22,393 nucleotides of DNA from an uncultured Lachnospiraceae bacterium (GCA_958402795.1 CATXUX010000046.1:1-22393); one strand, 5' to 3'. Shown: positions 6,142 to 14,963, numbered from the stretch's first letter. Notes: generated by a model not told the origin, from the sequence alone. Numbers and translations are program-made.

Positions 6142-8217
6142 ATGTCTAAGAAACAGCAAAAAACCAGGTTCATAACGAGAGACATTTTGAAAAGCTCGGT
6201 CATCGGTGCGTTTCAAAAGCTCGATCCGCGGTATATGATGAAAAATCCGGTTATGTTCGTAGTTGAGATCGGGTTTATTTTAACACTGGTTATGACCTTT
6301 GTGCCGACTATTTTCGGAGACAGCGCGCAGACCGTCGCACAGAATCATCTGCGGGTATATGACGGGATCGTCAGTGTGATCTTATTCATCACGGTGCTGT
6401 TTGCGAACTTTGCGGAGTCCGTGGCGGAGGGACGTGGAAAAGCACAGGCTGCGTCACTGAAAAAGACGAAGCAGGATACAAAATCCCGGCTTCTGAAAAA
6501 AGACGGGAGTGAGATGACTGTGAATGCCTCCGAGTTAAAAAAGGGAGACGTCGTTCTTGTAAAAGCCGGAGAAATCATTCCCAATGACGGAGAAGTCATC
6601 GAGGGAATTGCTTCGGTAGACGAGTCGGCGATCACCGGGGAATCGGCTCCCGTGACCAGAGAGGCAGGAACGGATTTTTCGTCCGTGACGGGAGGGACAA
6701 CCGTTGTCAGCGACTGGCTGAAGATCCGGATTACTTCGGAGCCGGGGGAATCGTTTCTGGATAAGATGATCGCTTTGGTAGAAGGTGCGTCCAGACAGAA
6801 GACGCCGAACGAGATCGCGCTGAATACGCTGCTTGTTGTGCTGACGATCATTTTCCTGATTGTTGTTGTGTGTATGTATCCGTTTGCAAACTATTTGAAT
6901 GTGGAAATACCGGTGTCTACGATGATCGCCCTGCTGGTATGCCTGATCCCGACGACGATCGGCGGTCTGCTTTCTGCAATCGGGATTGCCGGAATGGACC
7001 GTGTGACGAGGTTTAATGTGATCGCAATGTCCGGAAAGGCAGTGGAAGCCTGCGGAGATGTAGATACCATGATCCTTGATAAGACCGGAACCATTACATA
7101 CGGAAATCGTCTCGCGGCAGAATTTTATCCGGTCAGGGGACGGAAAAAAGAAGATCTGGTTGACTATGCGGTTATGTGTTCTCTGTGTGATCCGACTCCG
7201 GAAGGAAAGTCTACGGTAGAGCTGGGACGCAGCATGGGAACACGGATTCACGACGATGCGGCTGATCAGATGGAATTTATTGAATTTACCGCACAGTCGA
7301 GAATGTCAGGTGTAAATCTGCCGGACGGATCCCGGGTGAGGAAAGGAGCGGCTGACGCGATCAAGACCATGGTAAAAGAAAACGGCGGCGAGATTCCGGC
7401 GGATCTGGATGGGATCGTAGCGGAGATCTCCGGTCTTGGCGGCACGCCGCTGGTTGTTGCCGTGGATCGTGTGATATACGGTGTGATCTATCTGAAGGAT
7501 ACGGTAAAGCCGGGACTGGTGGAACGGTTCCAGCGACTCCGCGATATCGGCATTAAGACAATCATGTGTACAGGAGACAATCCGCTGACCGCCGCAACGA
7601 TTGCAAAGGAAGCAGGCGTTGATGGATTTATTGCGGAATGTAAACCGGAGGACAAGATCCGGGCAATTAAAAAAGAACAGGCGGAAGGAAAACTGGTGGC
7701 GATGACCGGAGACGGTACGAATGATGCTCCTGCCCTGGCACAGGCGGATGTGGGACTTGCAATGAATTCAGGAACTTCCGCCGCGAAGGAAGCGGCAAAT
7801 ATGGTGGATCTGGATTCCGATCCGACCAAGATCCTGGAAGTAGTAGAGATCGGCAAACAGCTTCTGATCACAAGAGGCTCGCTGACTACGTTCAGTATTG
7901 CGAATGACATTGCAAAATATTTTGCGATTATTCCCGCCATGTTTACGATCGTGCTCCCGCAGATGCAGATACTAAATATTATGAAGCTTGCGACGCCGAC
8001 TTCGGCAATCCTTTCGGCACTGATCTTCAACGCGATTATTATTCCGTGTCTGATTCCGATCGCAATGCGGGGCGTGAAATACAAACCAATGAGCGCGGAA
8101 AAGATGCTGCTGAAGAATATGGGAATCTATGGACTGGGCGGAATCATCGTACCGTTTATCGGAATCAAACTCATTGACTGTATTGTGGCGCCGCTGCTGG
8201 CACTTTTGGGGATGTAA
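6142..8217 (+). CDS. kdpB: Potassium-transporting ATPase subunit B (P-type ATPase)
   Basis: The 691-residue catalytic subunit hydrolyses ATP to drive K+ uptake. Visible P-type motifs are TGES (165-168) in the actuator domain, IPTTIGGLLSAIG in the membrane core (269-281), the phosphorylation site DKTGT (Asp313) and GDGTNDAPA (about 523-531). Ser168 of TGES corresponds to E. coli Ser162, whose phosphorylation inhibits the pump. Length is normal. I chose the ATG at 6142, which has GGAGAAAGGG upstream; a TTG at 6121 in the same frame would overlap that ribosome site. The gene lies 32 bp after kdpA and 13 bp before kdpC. Confidence 0.97.
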   Translation: MSKKQQKTRFITRDILKSSVIGAFQKLDPRYMMKNPVMFVVEIGFILTLVMTFVPTIFGDSAQTVAQNHLRVYDGIVSVILFITVLFANFAESVAEGRGKAQAASLKKTKQDTKSRLLKKDGSEMTVNASELKKGDVVLVKAGEIIPNDGEVIEGIASVDESAITGESAPVTREAGTDFSSVTGGTTVVSDWLKIRITSEPGESFLDKMIALVEGASRQKTPNEIALNTLLVVLTIIFLIVVVCMYPFANYLNVEIPVSTMIALLVCLIPTTIGGLLSAIGIAGMDRVTRFNVIAMSGKAVEACGDVDTMILDKTGTITYGNRLAAEFYPVRGRKKEDLVDYAVMCSLCDPTPEGKSTVELGRSMGTRIHDDAADQMEFIEFTAQSRMSGVNLPDGSRVRKGAADAIKTMVKENGGEIPADLDGIVAEISGLGGTPLVVAVDRVIYGVIYLKDTVKPGLVERFQRLRDIGIKTIMCTGDNPLTAATIAKEAGVDGFIAECKPEDKIRAIKKEQAEGKLVAMTGDGTNDAPALAQADVGLAMNSGTSAAKEAANMVDLDSDPTKILEVVEIGKQLLITRGSLTTFSIANDIAKYFAIIPAMFTIVLPQMQILNIMKLATPTSAILSALIFNAIIIPCLIPIAMRGVKYKPMSAEKMLLKNMGIYGLGGIIVPFIGIKLIDCIVAPLLALLGM

Positions 8218-8230
8218 GGAGGAGTTTTTC

Positions 8231-8869
8231 ATGAGATCATTTTTAAAATACGTAAGAAGCGGCGTAATCCTGACCGTGCTGATGCTGGTTGTATGCGGTC
8301 TGGTGTATCCGGCGGCGCTGACCGGACTGGGACAGCTTCTTTTCCCGAACCAGGCAAATGGAAGTCTGATCACCGCAGAGGGAGAAAAGACGACCAATCC
8401 GGAAGAAGCGGTCGGTTCTGCAATTGTTGGACAGGATTTTTCCGGGGATGCGAGATATTTTCAGAGCCGTGTGTCCAGCGTGGATTATAATACGTATGAT
8501 ACTGCCGAAGAGGCTTTGAACAACGTTTCTTCCGGAAATACCAATTATGGAGCTACGAATGAAGAACTAAAAACCCGGGTGGCGGAAGATGTGCAGGAAT
8601 TTATGGGGGCGCATCCGGGAGTGAAAGAGGGAGATATCCCGGCAGATCTTCTGACTGCTTCCGGTTCCGGCCTGGATCCGCATATTTCACCGGAATCGGC
8701 AGAGATCCAGATTCCGGCGATTTCCGAGGCGACGGGACTAAGCGAGGAAGAACTGCAGACGATCGTGGATCACAATACAGAAGGAAAGCTCCTGGGGATA
8801 TTCGGACACGAAAGAGTGAATGTCCTGAAATGTAATCTGGAGATCGCGGCAGCGATCGGTGAGATATAA
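8231..8869 (+). CDS. kdpC: Potassium-transporting ATPase subunit C
   Basis: This 212-residue protein has one N-terminal membrane span (about residues 10-35, VILTVLMLVVCGLVYPAALT) followed by an extracytoplasmic domain. Family landmarks are present: VGSAIVGQDF, the YFQSRVSS segment, SGSGLDPHISPESA and, near the end, FGHERVNVLKCNL. KdpC is required for assembly and activity of the pump. The ATG at 8231 has AAGGAGGAG just upstream. The sequence is complete, slightly longer than the usual 190-200 residues, and sits between kdpB and kdpD with short gaps, consistent with one transcript. Confidence 0.96.
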   Translation: MRSFLKYVRSGVILTVLMLVVCGLVYPAALTGLGQLLFPNQANGSLITAEGEKTTNPEEAVGSAIVGQDFSGDARYFQSRVSSVDYNTYDTAEEALNNVSSGNTNYGATNEELKTRVAEDVQEFMGAHPGVKEGDIPADLLTASGSGLDPHISPESAEIQIPAISEATGLSEEELQTIVDHNTEGKLLGIFGHERVNVLKCNLEIAAAIGEI

Positions 8870-8885
8870 GAGAAGGAGTTTCCAA

Positions 8886-10925
8886 ATGGAAGAGACCAGA
8901 AGACCGGATCCAGAGCAGATTCTGGAGCAGATCCGCGCCGGGGAGGCGCGGACGCAGAAGAAAGAACGGGGAAGACTGAAAATATTTCTCGGATTTGCGG
9001 CAGGAACGGGAAAAACTTATGCGATGCTGGAAGCAGCTCAGGATTTGAAACGGCATGGTGTCGATGTGGTCGCAGGCTATGTGGAACCTCATGCGCGTCC
9101 GGAAACGAGTGCGATGCTGGAAGGATTGGAGACGCTGCCTTTTAAAATGGCAGACTATAAAGGAATCCGGATCCGGGAGTTTGATCTTGACGCCGCGTTA
9201 GAGCGGCGTCCCAGACTCCTGCTGGTAGATGAGCTTGCACACACGAACGCACCCGGGAGTCGTCATCAGAAGCGGTATCAGGACATTGAGGAGCTGCTTG
9301 AGCATGGAATCAACGTCTATACGACGGTCAACATACAACATCTGGAGAGTCTGAACGATGTTGTAGAGCGTATTACTCATATTGAAGTGAAAGAAAGAAT
9401 TCCCGACCGGATTTTTGATGAGGCGGATCAGGTGAAATTGGTTGATATTGAAGCAGAAGAACTGATCGAGCGTATGCAGGAAGGGAAGATCTACCAGAAA
9501 CCTCAGGCAGAGCGGGCGCTTCAGAATTTTTTCACCAGAGACAAACTGATCGCGCTGCGGGAGATCGCACTGCGGCGCATGGCGGACCGGGTGAATCATC
9601 TGGCGGAAGAGGAAAAAAAGGTGATGGGAACCGGAGAATTTTCTGCAGGGGAGCATGTGCTCACCTGCATTTCTCCGTCGCCTACCAATGCAAAAGTGAT
9701 CCGGACTGCGGCGAGGCTGGCCTATGCGTTCCATGCAGATTTTACGGCGCTGTATGTGGAAAACCGGAAACTTCAGAATGCAGATGAGAAAACAAAAAAG
9801 CGCAGAGATGAGAACATGCGTCTGGCGCGGACGCTGGGCGCGAAGGTTGTAACCGTATATGGGGAAGATATCGCGCGGCAGATTGCGGAATATGCCAAAA
9901 TCGGCAATGTGACGAAACTGGTTCTGGGAAGGACAAACCACAGGCTGTTCCTGGGGCAGAAGCGCGGGACGATGTTAGACGGCATCAACCAGTATGCGCC
10001 GAATCTGGACATCTATGTAATCCCGGACCTGAAAAACAAGGAGGAGCATAGGAAGTATCAGCCTGACCGCAGTGCGGTAACTAAATTCATCGGAAAGCCG
10101 GACGGAGGCGATGTTGTGGTCATGGCTGCCATTCTGGCGGTCTGTACGCTGGCGGGATTCGGATTGTGGGAACTTGGACTGACAGAGGCTGACATTATTA
10201 TGGTCTATCTGCTGGGCGTCATGGCGACAGCCGCTCTGACGCGTGGATATATTTCTTCGGTGCTGGCTTCGATATGCAGTGTATTGTTGTTTAACTGTTT
10301 TTTTACAGCGCCAAGATTCAGCCTGAAAGTATATGGGCGCAACTACCCGGTGACGTTTGTCATGATGCTTCTGGTAGGTCTTTTGAGTTCTTATATTATG
10401 ACGAAAGTCCAGAAACAAAGCGAGGAGAATGCAAAACGGGCATACCGGACGGATATTCTTCTGACAAACAGCCGGAAACTGCGCCGGGCATATACACAGG
10501 AGGCTGTGGGAAATGAAATTGCAACGCAGATTCAGAAACTTTTGAATCTTACGGTGATCGTATATCTGAAAGAAGACGGCCGCATCCGGCATCCGAAGGT
10601 TTATCTGCGCCGGGGAATTGACGAGACACGGCAGGATGAGTTGAAAATGGACTATACGGTGAGAAGCGAACAGGCAGTTGCAGCATGGGTATTTGGAAAC
10701 GGACACCGGGCCGGCTGCACGACACATACACTTCCGGATGCACAGGCCATTTATCTCCCGGTCATGGCAGAAGAAACTGTGACGGCGGTCGTCGGAATCG
10801 TGCTGGAGGAAAAAAGGGAGATCGATCCGTTTGAGTACGATATCATTATGGTGATGCTCGGTGAGGCGGCACTTGTACTGGAGCGGATCTGGCGGATAGA
10901 AGAACTGGGACAGACTAAGAAATAG
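8886..10925 (+). CDS. kdpD: KdpD-like sensor lacking the histidine kinase module
   Basis: This 679-residue protein is KdpD without its kinase; E. coli KdpD has 894 residues. The order is: KdpD N-terminal domain with Walker A GFAAGTGKT (36-44) and LLLVDELAHTN (111-121); a USP domain (about 255-380); a DUF4118 membrane region (about 410-505); and a GAF-like domain to the end at EELGQTKK. HisKA and HATPase are absent, and the downstream sequence goes straight into a ferritin promoter with no kdpE. The USP domain has SPS (263-265), exactly 20 residues, then FTALY (286-290), matching the c-di-AMP motif SXS-X20-FTAXY reported for Staphylococcus aureus KdpD. It may regulate the pump directly or partner with an unlinked protein. 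The ATG at 8886 has AGAAGGAG upstream and lies 16 bp after kdpC. Confidence 0.92.
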   Translation: MEETRRPDPEQILEQIRAGEARTQKKERGRLKIFLGFAAGTGKTYAMLEAAQDLKRHGVDVVAGYVEPHARPETSAMLEGLETLPFKMADYKGIRIREFDLDAALERRPRLLLVDELAHTNAPGSRHQKRYQDIEELLEHGINVYTTVNIQHLESLNDVVERITHIEVKERIPDRIFDEADQVKLVDIEAEELIERMQEGKIYQKPQAERALQNFFTRDKLIALREIALRRMADRVNHLAEEEKKVMGTGEFSAGEHVLTCISPSPTNAKVIRTAARLAYAFHADFTALYVENRKLQNADEKTKKRRDENMRLARTLGAKVVTVYGEDIARQIAEYAKIGNVTKLVLGRTNHRLFLGQKRGTMLDGINQYAPNLDIYVIPDLKNKEEHRKYQPDRSAVTKFIGKPDGGDVVVMAAILAVCTLAGFGLWELGLTEADIIMVYLLGVMATAALTRGYISSVLASICSVLLFNCFFTAPRFSLKVYGRNYPVTFVMMLLVGLLSSYIMTKVQKQSEENAKRAYRTDILLTNSRKLRRAYTQEAVGNEIATQIQKLLNLTVIVYLKEDGRIRHPKVYLRRGIDETRQDELKMDYTVRSEQAVAAWVFGNGHRAGCTTHTLPDAQAIYLPVMAEETVTAVVGIVLEEKREIDPFEYDIIMVMLGEAALVLERIWRIEELGQTKK

Positions 10926-10926
10926 A

Positions 10927-10955
10927 TTGACGCGACCGCGTGGCAGTGATAACAT
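10927..10955 (+). promoter_or_regulatory. Promoter for the ferritin gene
   Basis: TTGACG (10927-10932), exactly 17 bases, then TAACAT (10950-10955) with TGA just before it (extended -10). It begins one base after the kdpD stop codon. I see no terminator after kdpD, so read-through from the kdp operon is also possible. Confidence 0.65.
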
Positions 10956-11006
10956 AGATATGGGTTTTTCTGGATATTTTTCAAAAGACAGAAGGAGGCA
11001 TACAAC

Positions 11007-11519
11007 ATGTTAGATAAGAAAGTTGTAGAATTATTGAACCAGCAGGTGACAAAGGAATTTTATTCGGCGTATCTGTATCTGGATTTTTCAAATTTTTACT
11101 ACGACCAGGAGCTGAACGGATTTGGAAACTGGTATAAGATCCAGGCGCAGGAGGAACGCGACCACGCGATGCTCTTCGTACAGTATCTGCTGAACAACAG
11201 CGAGAAGGTAGAACTGGGAACGATCGATAAGCCGTCGATAGAGCTCAAAGATGCGAAGACGGTACTGGAGGAAGGTCTGAAGCATGAGCAGTATGTGACA
11301 AGCCTGATCCATGCAATCTATGATGCGGCATATACGGTGAAGGATTTCCGTACCATGCAGTTCCTTGACTGGTTTGTAAAAGAGCAGGGAGAGGAAGAGT
11401 CAAACGCGGACAGCCTGATCAAGAAGTTCGAACTGTTCGGGGACGATCCGAAGAGCCTGTACATGCTGGATAGTGAACTCGGCGCACGGGTATACACAGC
11501 TCCGTCGCTTGTACTGTAA
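11007..11519 (+). CDS. ftnA: Ferritin (non-haem, FtnA type)
   Basis: The 170-residue protein is a bacterial ferritin that oxidises Fe(II) and stores iron in a 24-subunit cytosolic shell. The ferroxidase residues sit where they do in E. coli FtnA: Glu17, Glu50, His53, Glu94, Gln127 and Glu130; the third-site acids Glu49, Glu126 and Glu129 are also present, as is Tyr24. The length is normal. AGAAGGAGG precedes the ATG at 11007. The gene has its own promoter and a strong terminator, so it is a single-gene unit between the kdp and sugar-importer operons. Confidence 0.95.
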   Translation: MLDKKVVELLNQQVTKEFYSAYLYLDFSNFYYDQELNGFGNWYKIQAQEERDHAMLFVQYLLNNSEKVELGTIDKPSIELKDAKTVLEEGLKHEQYVTSLIHAIYDAAYTVKDFRTMQFLDWFVKEQGEEESNADSLIKKFELFGDDPKSLYMLDSELGARVYTAPSLVL

Positions 11520-11542
11520 GCAGGAAGTGAAAGAAACTGCAG

Positions 11543-11583
11543 AGCAGAAACATGGAAAATAAACATGTTTCTGCTTTTTTTAT
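11543..11583 (+). terminator. Intrinsic terminator after ferritin
   Basis: A perfect 12-bp stem, AGCAGAAACATG (11543-11554) pairing with 11564-11575, has a 9-nt loop and is followed by a run of T residues. It lies 23 bp after the ferritin stop. Confidence 0.9.
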
Positions 11584-11608
11584 TATTTCGGAATTTTTGC
11601 GCCATGGA

Positions 11609-11614
11609 TATAAT
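11609..11614 (+). promoter_or_regulatory. Consensus -10 box before the ABC importer operon
   Basis: A perfect TATAAT lies 54 bp before the binding-protein ATG. The region 16-18 bases upstream (TTTCGGAA) is a poor -35, which is typical of activator-dependent promoters. The response regulator encoded downstream is a candidate activator, by position only. Confidence 0.5.
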
Positions 11615-11667
11615 AAAATCAACGATGTGGAAGAAATAAATCCACAAAAAGAAGGAGGATACATATT

Positions 11668-13032
11668 ATGAAGAAAAAAAGAGTGATGGCGGTTCTGCTT
11701 GCAGCGACCATGACAATGGGACTTCTTGCCGGATGCGGCAGCAGTGATTCCGACAGCGGAAGTGACAGCGGCGACAGCGATGCGGCTGCAACTTCAGATG
11801 CGGGTACCGGAAAGGTATATTATCTGAACTTCAAACCGGAGCAGGCTGATGACTGGGTAGAACTGGCGGAAACGTACACGGAGCAGACCGGTGTACAAGT
11901 AGACGTTCAGACCGCAGCGTCAGGAACATATGAGTCTCAGTTGAAATCAGAGATGGCAAAAGACGAGGCGCCGACACTGTTCCAGGTAAATGGACCGGTT
12001 GGACTTGCTACATGGAAAGACTACTGCTATGATCTGTCCGACAGCCAGGTTTACAAAGATCTGTTCAGCGATGACTATGCGCTGATCGAGGACGACCAGG
12101 TATTAGGTATTGCATATGTAATCGAGACATACGGAATCATTTACAACAAGGCTCTCCTGAATCAGTATTTCGAACTGGATGACGCAGAGATCAAGTCCAT
12201 CGACGAACTGAACAACTTTGAAGCACTGAAGTCCGTTGCAGACGGAATCCAGGCACACAAGGATGAACTTGGCGTACAGGGTGCATTCACATCCGCAGGT
12301 ATGGATTCTTCCTCTGACTGGAGATTTAAGACACACCTTGCGAACCTGCCGATCTACTATGAGTACAAAGATGAGGGAATCGACTCTACAGATGCGATCA
12401 AGGGTACATACCTGGATAACTACAAACAGATCTGGGATCTCTATATTACAGATTCTACCTGTGATCCGACCATGATTTCCGCGAAGACAGGTGACGATGC
12501 AACTTCCGAGTTTGCTCTTGGCGAAGCCGTATTCTATCAGAACGGTACATGGGCTTACAACGAGATTACAGGAAATGAAGTGGCAGACGAAGATCTTGGC
12601 ATGCTGCCGATCTACATTGGCGCTGACGGCGAGGAAGATCAGGGACTCTGCACAGGTTCCGAGAACTACTGGTGCGTAAACAAAAATGCATCTGAAGAAG
12701 ACATTCAGGCGACACTGGACTTCCTTGCATGGGTAGTAGAGAGTGACGAAGGCCGCGATATGCTGGCAAATCAGATGGGATTCGTAACACCGTTCACGAC
12801 ATTTGAAGATTACCTTCCGGACAACCCGCTTGTACAGGCTAACGAAGAATACAACGAAGCAGGAAAGACTCCTGTAAGCTGGAACTTCACAACAATGCCG
12901 TCTGAAGAGTGGAAGAACGGTGTAGGAAGCGCACTGCTTGAGTATGCACAGGGAACCGGAGACTGGGATGCGGTTGTGACTGCATTCGTTGACGGATGGG
13001 CAACCGAGTACGCGGCTGCAAATGCAGAGTAA
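11668..13032 (+). CDS. ABC importer solute-binding lipoprotein, carbohydrate type
   Basis: This 454-residue protein belongs to the family 1 extracellular solute-binding proteins, which capture sugars or oligosaccharides outside the membrane and deliver them to two permeases. The N-terminus is a lipoprotein signal: KKKR, a hydrophobic core and lipobox LLAGC with Cys23. A Ser/Asp/Gly-rich linker of about 30 residues follows, then a mature domain with YYLNFKPEQADDWVELAETY and a family-typical AVFYQNGTWA segment. AAGAAGGAGG lies upstream of the ATG. The codon use looks more regular than that of the neighbours, suggesting high expression. A stem-loop and two permease genes follow. The ligand cannot be read from the sequence. 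Confidence 0.92.
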   Translation: MKKKRVMAVLLAATMTMGLLAGCGSSDSDSGSDSGDSDAAATSDAGTGKVYYLNFKPEQADDWVELAETYTEQTGVQVDVQTAASGTYESQLKSEMAKDEAPTLFQVNGPVGLATWKDYCYDLSDSQVYKDLFSDDYALIEDDQVLGIAYVIETYGIIYNKALLNQYFELDDAEIKSIDELNNFEALKSVADGIQAHKDELGVQGAFTSAGMDSSSDWRFKTHLANLPIYYEYKDEGIDSTDAIKGTYLDNYKQIWDLYITDSTCDPTMISAKTGDDATSEFALGEAVFYQNGTWAYNEITGNEVADEDLGMLPIYIGADGEEDQGLCTGSENYWCVNKNASEEDIQATLDFLAWVVESDEGRDMLANQMGFVTPFTTFEDYLPDNPLVQANEEYNEAGKTPVSWNFTTMPSEEWKNGVGSALLEYAQGTGDWDAVVTAFVDGWATEYAAANAE

Positions 13033-13079
13033 GTGAAATGACGGTTGCTTAGAAATAAGCAGAAAGACTTTAAGGGAAT

Positions 13080-13105
13080 GGGCTCCGGCAGTGTTGGCGG
13101 AGCTC
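13080..13105 (+). promoter_or_regulatory. Stem-loop between binding-protein and permease genes
   Basis: GGGCTCCG (13080-13087) pairs with CGGAGCTC (13098-13105), with one G-U wobble and a 10-nt loop. No T run follows, so full termination is unlikely. Similar stem-loops between binding-protein and permease genes in other importer operons stabilise the upstream message and keep binding protein in excess; that role here is inferred. Confidence 0.55.
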
Positions 13106-13146
13106 TTCTCAGGTAAAGTGGTTTACAACGAGAGTGAGGTGTAACA

Positions 13147-13989
13147 ATGGAAAAATCCATTAAGAAATATTTCCCGATTTTTATACTGCCGACACTGATC
13201 GCATTCATCATTGGATTTGTCGTACCGTTTTTTATGGGCGTGTATTTGTCTTTCTGCAAATTTACGACCGTAACAGACGCAACGTTTAATGGAATTCAGA
13301 ACTATGTCAAGGCATTTCAGGATCCGACCTTTTTGCATTCCATGATCTATACGGCGCTGTTTACACTGGTGACGGTCGTCCTGATCAATGTGCTGGCTTT
13401 CATAGTCGCACTGCTTTTGACAAAAGGATTTAAAGGAACCAATGCATTTCGTACGGTATTCTTCATGCCGAACCTGATCGGCGGTATCGTTCTTGGTTAT
13501 GTATGGCAGTTGCTGCTGAATGGTGTTCTTGCTTATTACGGGCGTACGCTGACGTATTCATCGACTTATGGATTCTGGGGACTGGTGATCCTGACACTGT
13601 GGCAGCAGGTAGGCTATATGATGATCATCTATATATCCGGTCTGCAGAATGTGCCGACAGACCTGATCGAGGCAGCAAAGATCGACGGGGCGACTTCCTG
13701 GCAGATATTGAGAAAGGTCACGATCCCGATGGTAATGCCGTCGATTACAATCTGTACATTCCTGACGCTGACAAACGGCTTCAAACTGTTCGACCAGAAC
13801 CTGGCGCTGACAAACGGCGCGCCGTCCAAGATGTCAGAGATGCTTGCCCTGAATATCTATAACACGTTCTATGGAAGAACCGGATACGAAGGAGTCGGAC
13901 AGGCGAAGGCAGTGATCTTCTTCCTGATCGTAGCCGTGATCGCTTTGATCCAGAATAAAGCGACCAGATCAAAGGAGGTGCAGCAGTAA
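13147..13989 (+). CDS. ABC sugar importer permease, MalF/UgpA type
   Basis: The 280-residue protein has about six membrane spans and the binding-protein-dependent transport inner-membrane domain. The cytoplasmic EAA loop that contacts the ATPase is at about residues 175-194, EAAKIDGATSWQILRKVTIP. GAGAGTGAGGTG lies just upstream of the ATG, a moderate ribosome site. The stop codon overlaps the start of the next permease gene by one base (TAATG), so the two are translationally coupled. With the upstream lipoprotein and downstream partner it forms a carbohydrate uptake 1 type importer. Confidence 0.94.
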   Translation: MEKSIKKYFPIFILPTLIAFIIGFVVPFFMGVYLSFCKFTTVTDATFNGIQNYVKAFQDPTFLHSMIYTALFTLVTVVLINVLAFIVALLLTKGFKGTNAFRTVFFMPNLIGGIVLGYVWQLLLNGVLAYYGRTLTYSSTYGFWGLVILTLWQQVGYMMIIYISGLQNVPTDLIEAAKIDGATSWQILRKVTIPMVMPSITICTFLTLTNGFKLFDQNLALTNGAPSKMSEMLALNIYNTFYGRTGYEGVGQAKAVIFFLIVAVIALIQNKATRSKEVQQ

Positions 13990-14828
13990 TGGAGAAAAAG
14001 AGACCAAAACATGGATGGCTTGGGACGCTGATCTTTACCATTATCAGTATTTTATATGTATATCCGATCGTACTGGTCGTGATGAACTCATTTAAGAAAA
14101 AGACTTACATCAACAGGTACCCGTTCAAACTTCCGGCGGAAAATATGTTTGTCGGACTGGACAACTATAAACGGGGAATTGAGCAGACCGGACTGATTGA
14201 GGCGTTTGGCTGGAGCTTATTTATCACCATATGTTCCGTTGCATTGATTCTGATATGCTGTTCGATGTGTGCGTGGTATATCAGCCGTGTCCATACAAAA
14301 TTTACGAAACTTTTGTATACGCTCTGCCTGATCGCGATGGTCGTACCGTTCCAGATGGAAATGTACACACTGTCCAAGGTTGCGAATATGCTTCATCTTG
14401 GAAATCCATGGGGAATTGTGATCATATATCTCGGGTTCGGCGCCGGAATGTCGGTGTTTATGTTCACCGGATTCATGAAATCAATCCCGCTGGAGATTGA
14501 AGAAGCAGCAATGATCGATGGATGTACACCGATCCAGACATTCTTTAAAGTTGTACTTCCGATCTCCAAGCCGACCTGCGTGACGGTTGCGATCCTGGAG
14601 GCAATGTGGATCTGGAACGATTACCTTCTTCCGTCACTGGTACTGGATACAAAGAAGTATAAGACCGTTCCGATCGCGGTACAGTACCTCAAGGGAGGAT
14701 ACGGTACGGTAGATATGGGCGCCATGATGGCAGTTCTGGTGCTGGCGATCATTCCAATCATCATCTTCTACGCTGCATGCCAGAAATATATCATTCAGGG
14801 TGTTGTGGCAGGTGCAGTAAAAGGTTAA
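13989..14828 (+). CDS. ABC sugar importer permease, MalG/UgpE type
   Basis: This 279-residue partner permease has about six spans and an EAA loop at about 171-190 (EEAAMIDGCTPIQTFFKVVL). The C-terminus ends YIIQGVVAGAVKG, a common ending in MalG-type permeases that reaches towards the ATPase. Its ATG overlaps the stop of the preceding gene by one base, and AAAGGAGG lies 10-12 bases upstream inside that gene. No ATPase gene follows, so a shared MsmX/MsmK-type ATPase elsewhere in the genome is expected. Confidence 0.95.
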   Translation: MEKKRPKHGWLGTLIFTIISILYVYPIVLVVMNSFKKKTYINRYPFKLPAENMFVGLDNYKRGIEQTGLIEAFGWSLFITICSVALILICCSMCAWYISRVHTKFTKLLYTLCLIAMVVPFQMEMYTLSKVANMLHLGNPWGIVIIYLGFGAGMSVFMFTGFMKSIPLEIEEAAMIDGCTPIQTFFKVVLPISKPTCVTVAILEAMWIWNDYLLPSLVLDTKKYKTVPIAVQYLKGGYGTVDMGAMMAVLVLAIIPIIIFYAACQKYIIQGVVAGAVKG

Positions 14829-14838
14829 ACTAAACTAC

Positions 14839-14867
14839 TTGTAATCTGTGCGGAGATATTTTACAAT
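14839..14867 (+). promoter_or_regulatory. Promoter for the response regulator operon
   Basis: TTGTAA (14839-14844), 17 bases, then TACAAT (14862-14867). The boxes also form an inverted repeat TTGTAA...TTACAA (14861-14866), which could be a regulator site. The inferred start near 14874 places the hairpin at 14890-14935 in the leader. Confidence 0.6.
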
Positions 14868-14889
14868 AGAAGAAAGCAAATATGGAAAG

Positions 14890-14939
14890 CAGCAGTATTC
14901 CCACTGAGATGGCTCAGATCAGGCGGATACTGCTGTTTT
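14890..14939 (+). terminator. Terminator or attenuator hairpin before the response regulator gene
   Basis: CAGCAGTAT (14890-14898) pairs with ATACTGCTG (14927-14935), with two further G-C pairs across a one-base bulge and an inner CTGAG/CTCAG stem. Only four T residues follow. It may terminate read-through from the permease genes. As it lies downstream of the promoter at 14839-14867 it would also be part of the response regulator leader, where it could attenuate transcription. Confidence 0.6.
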
Positions 14940-14963
14940 CGAACATAAAAAAGGATGGTACAG

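Noticed and set aside
6345..7251. Two long open frames (168 and 238 codons) antisense to kdpB
   Set aside because: They lie wholly inside kdpB on the opposite strand, have no ribosome site or recognisable domain, and look like shadows of its codon use.
10926..11006. A missing kinase fragment of KdpD hidden in another frame after a frameshift
   Set aside because: The 81 bases after the stop hold the ferritin promoter and ribosome site, leaving no room for HisKA or HATPase sequence.
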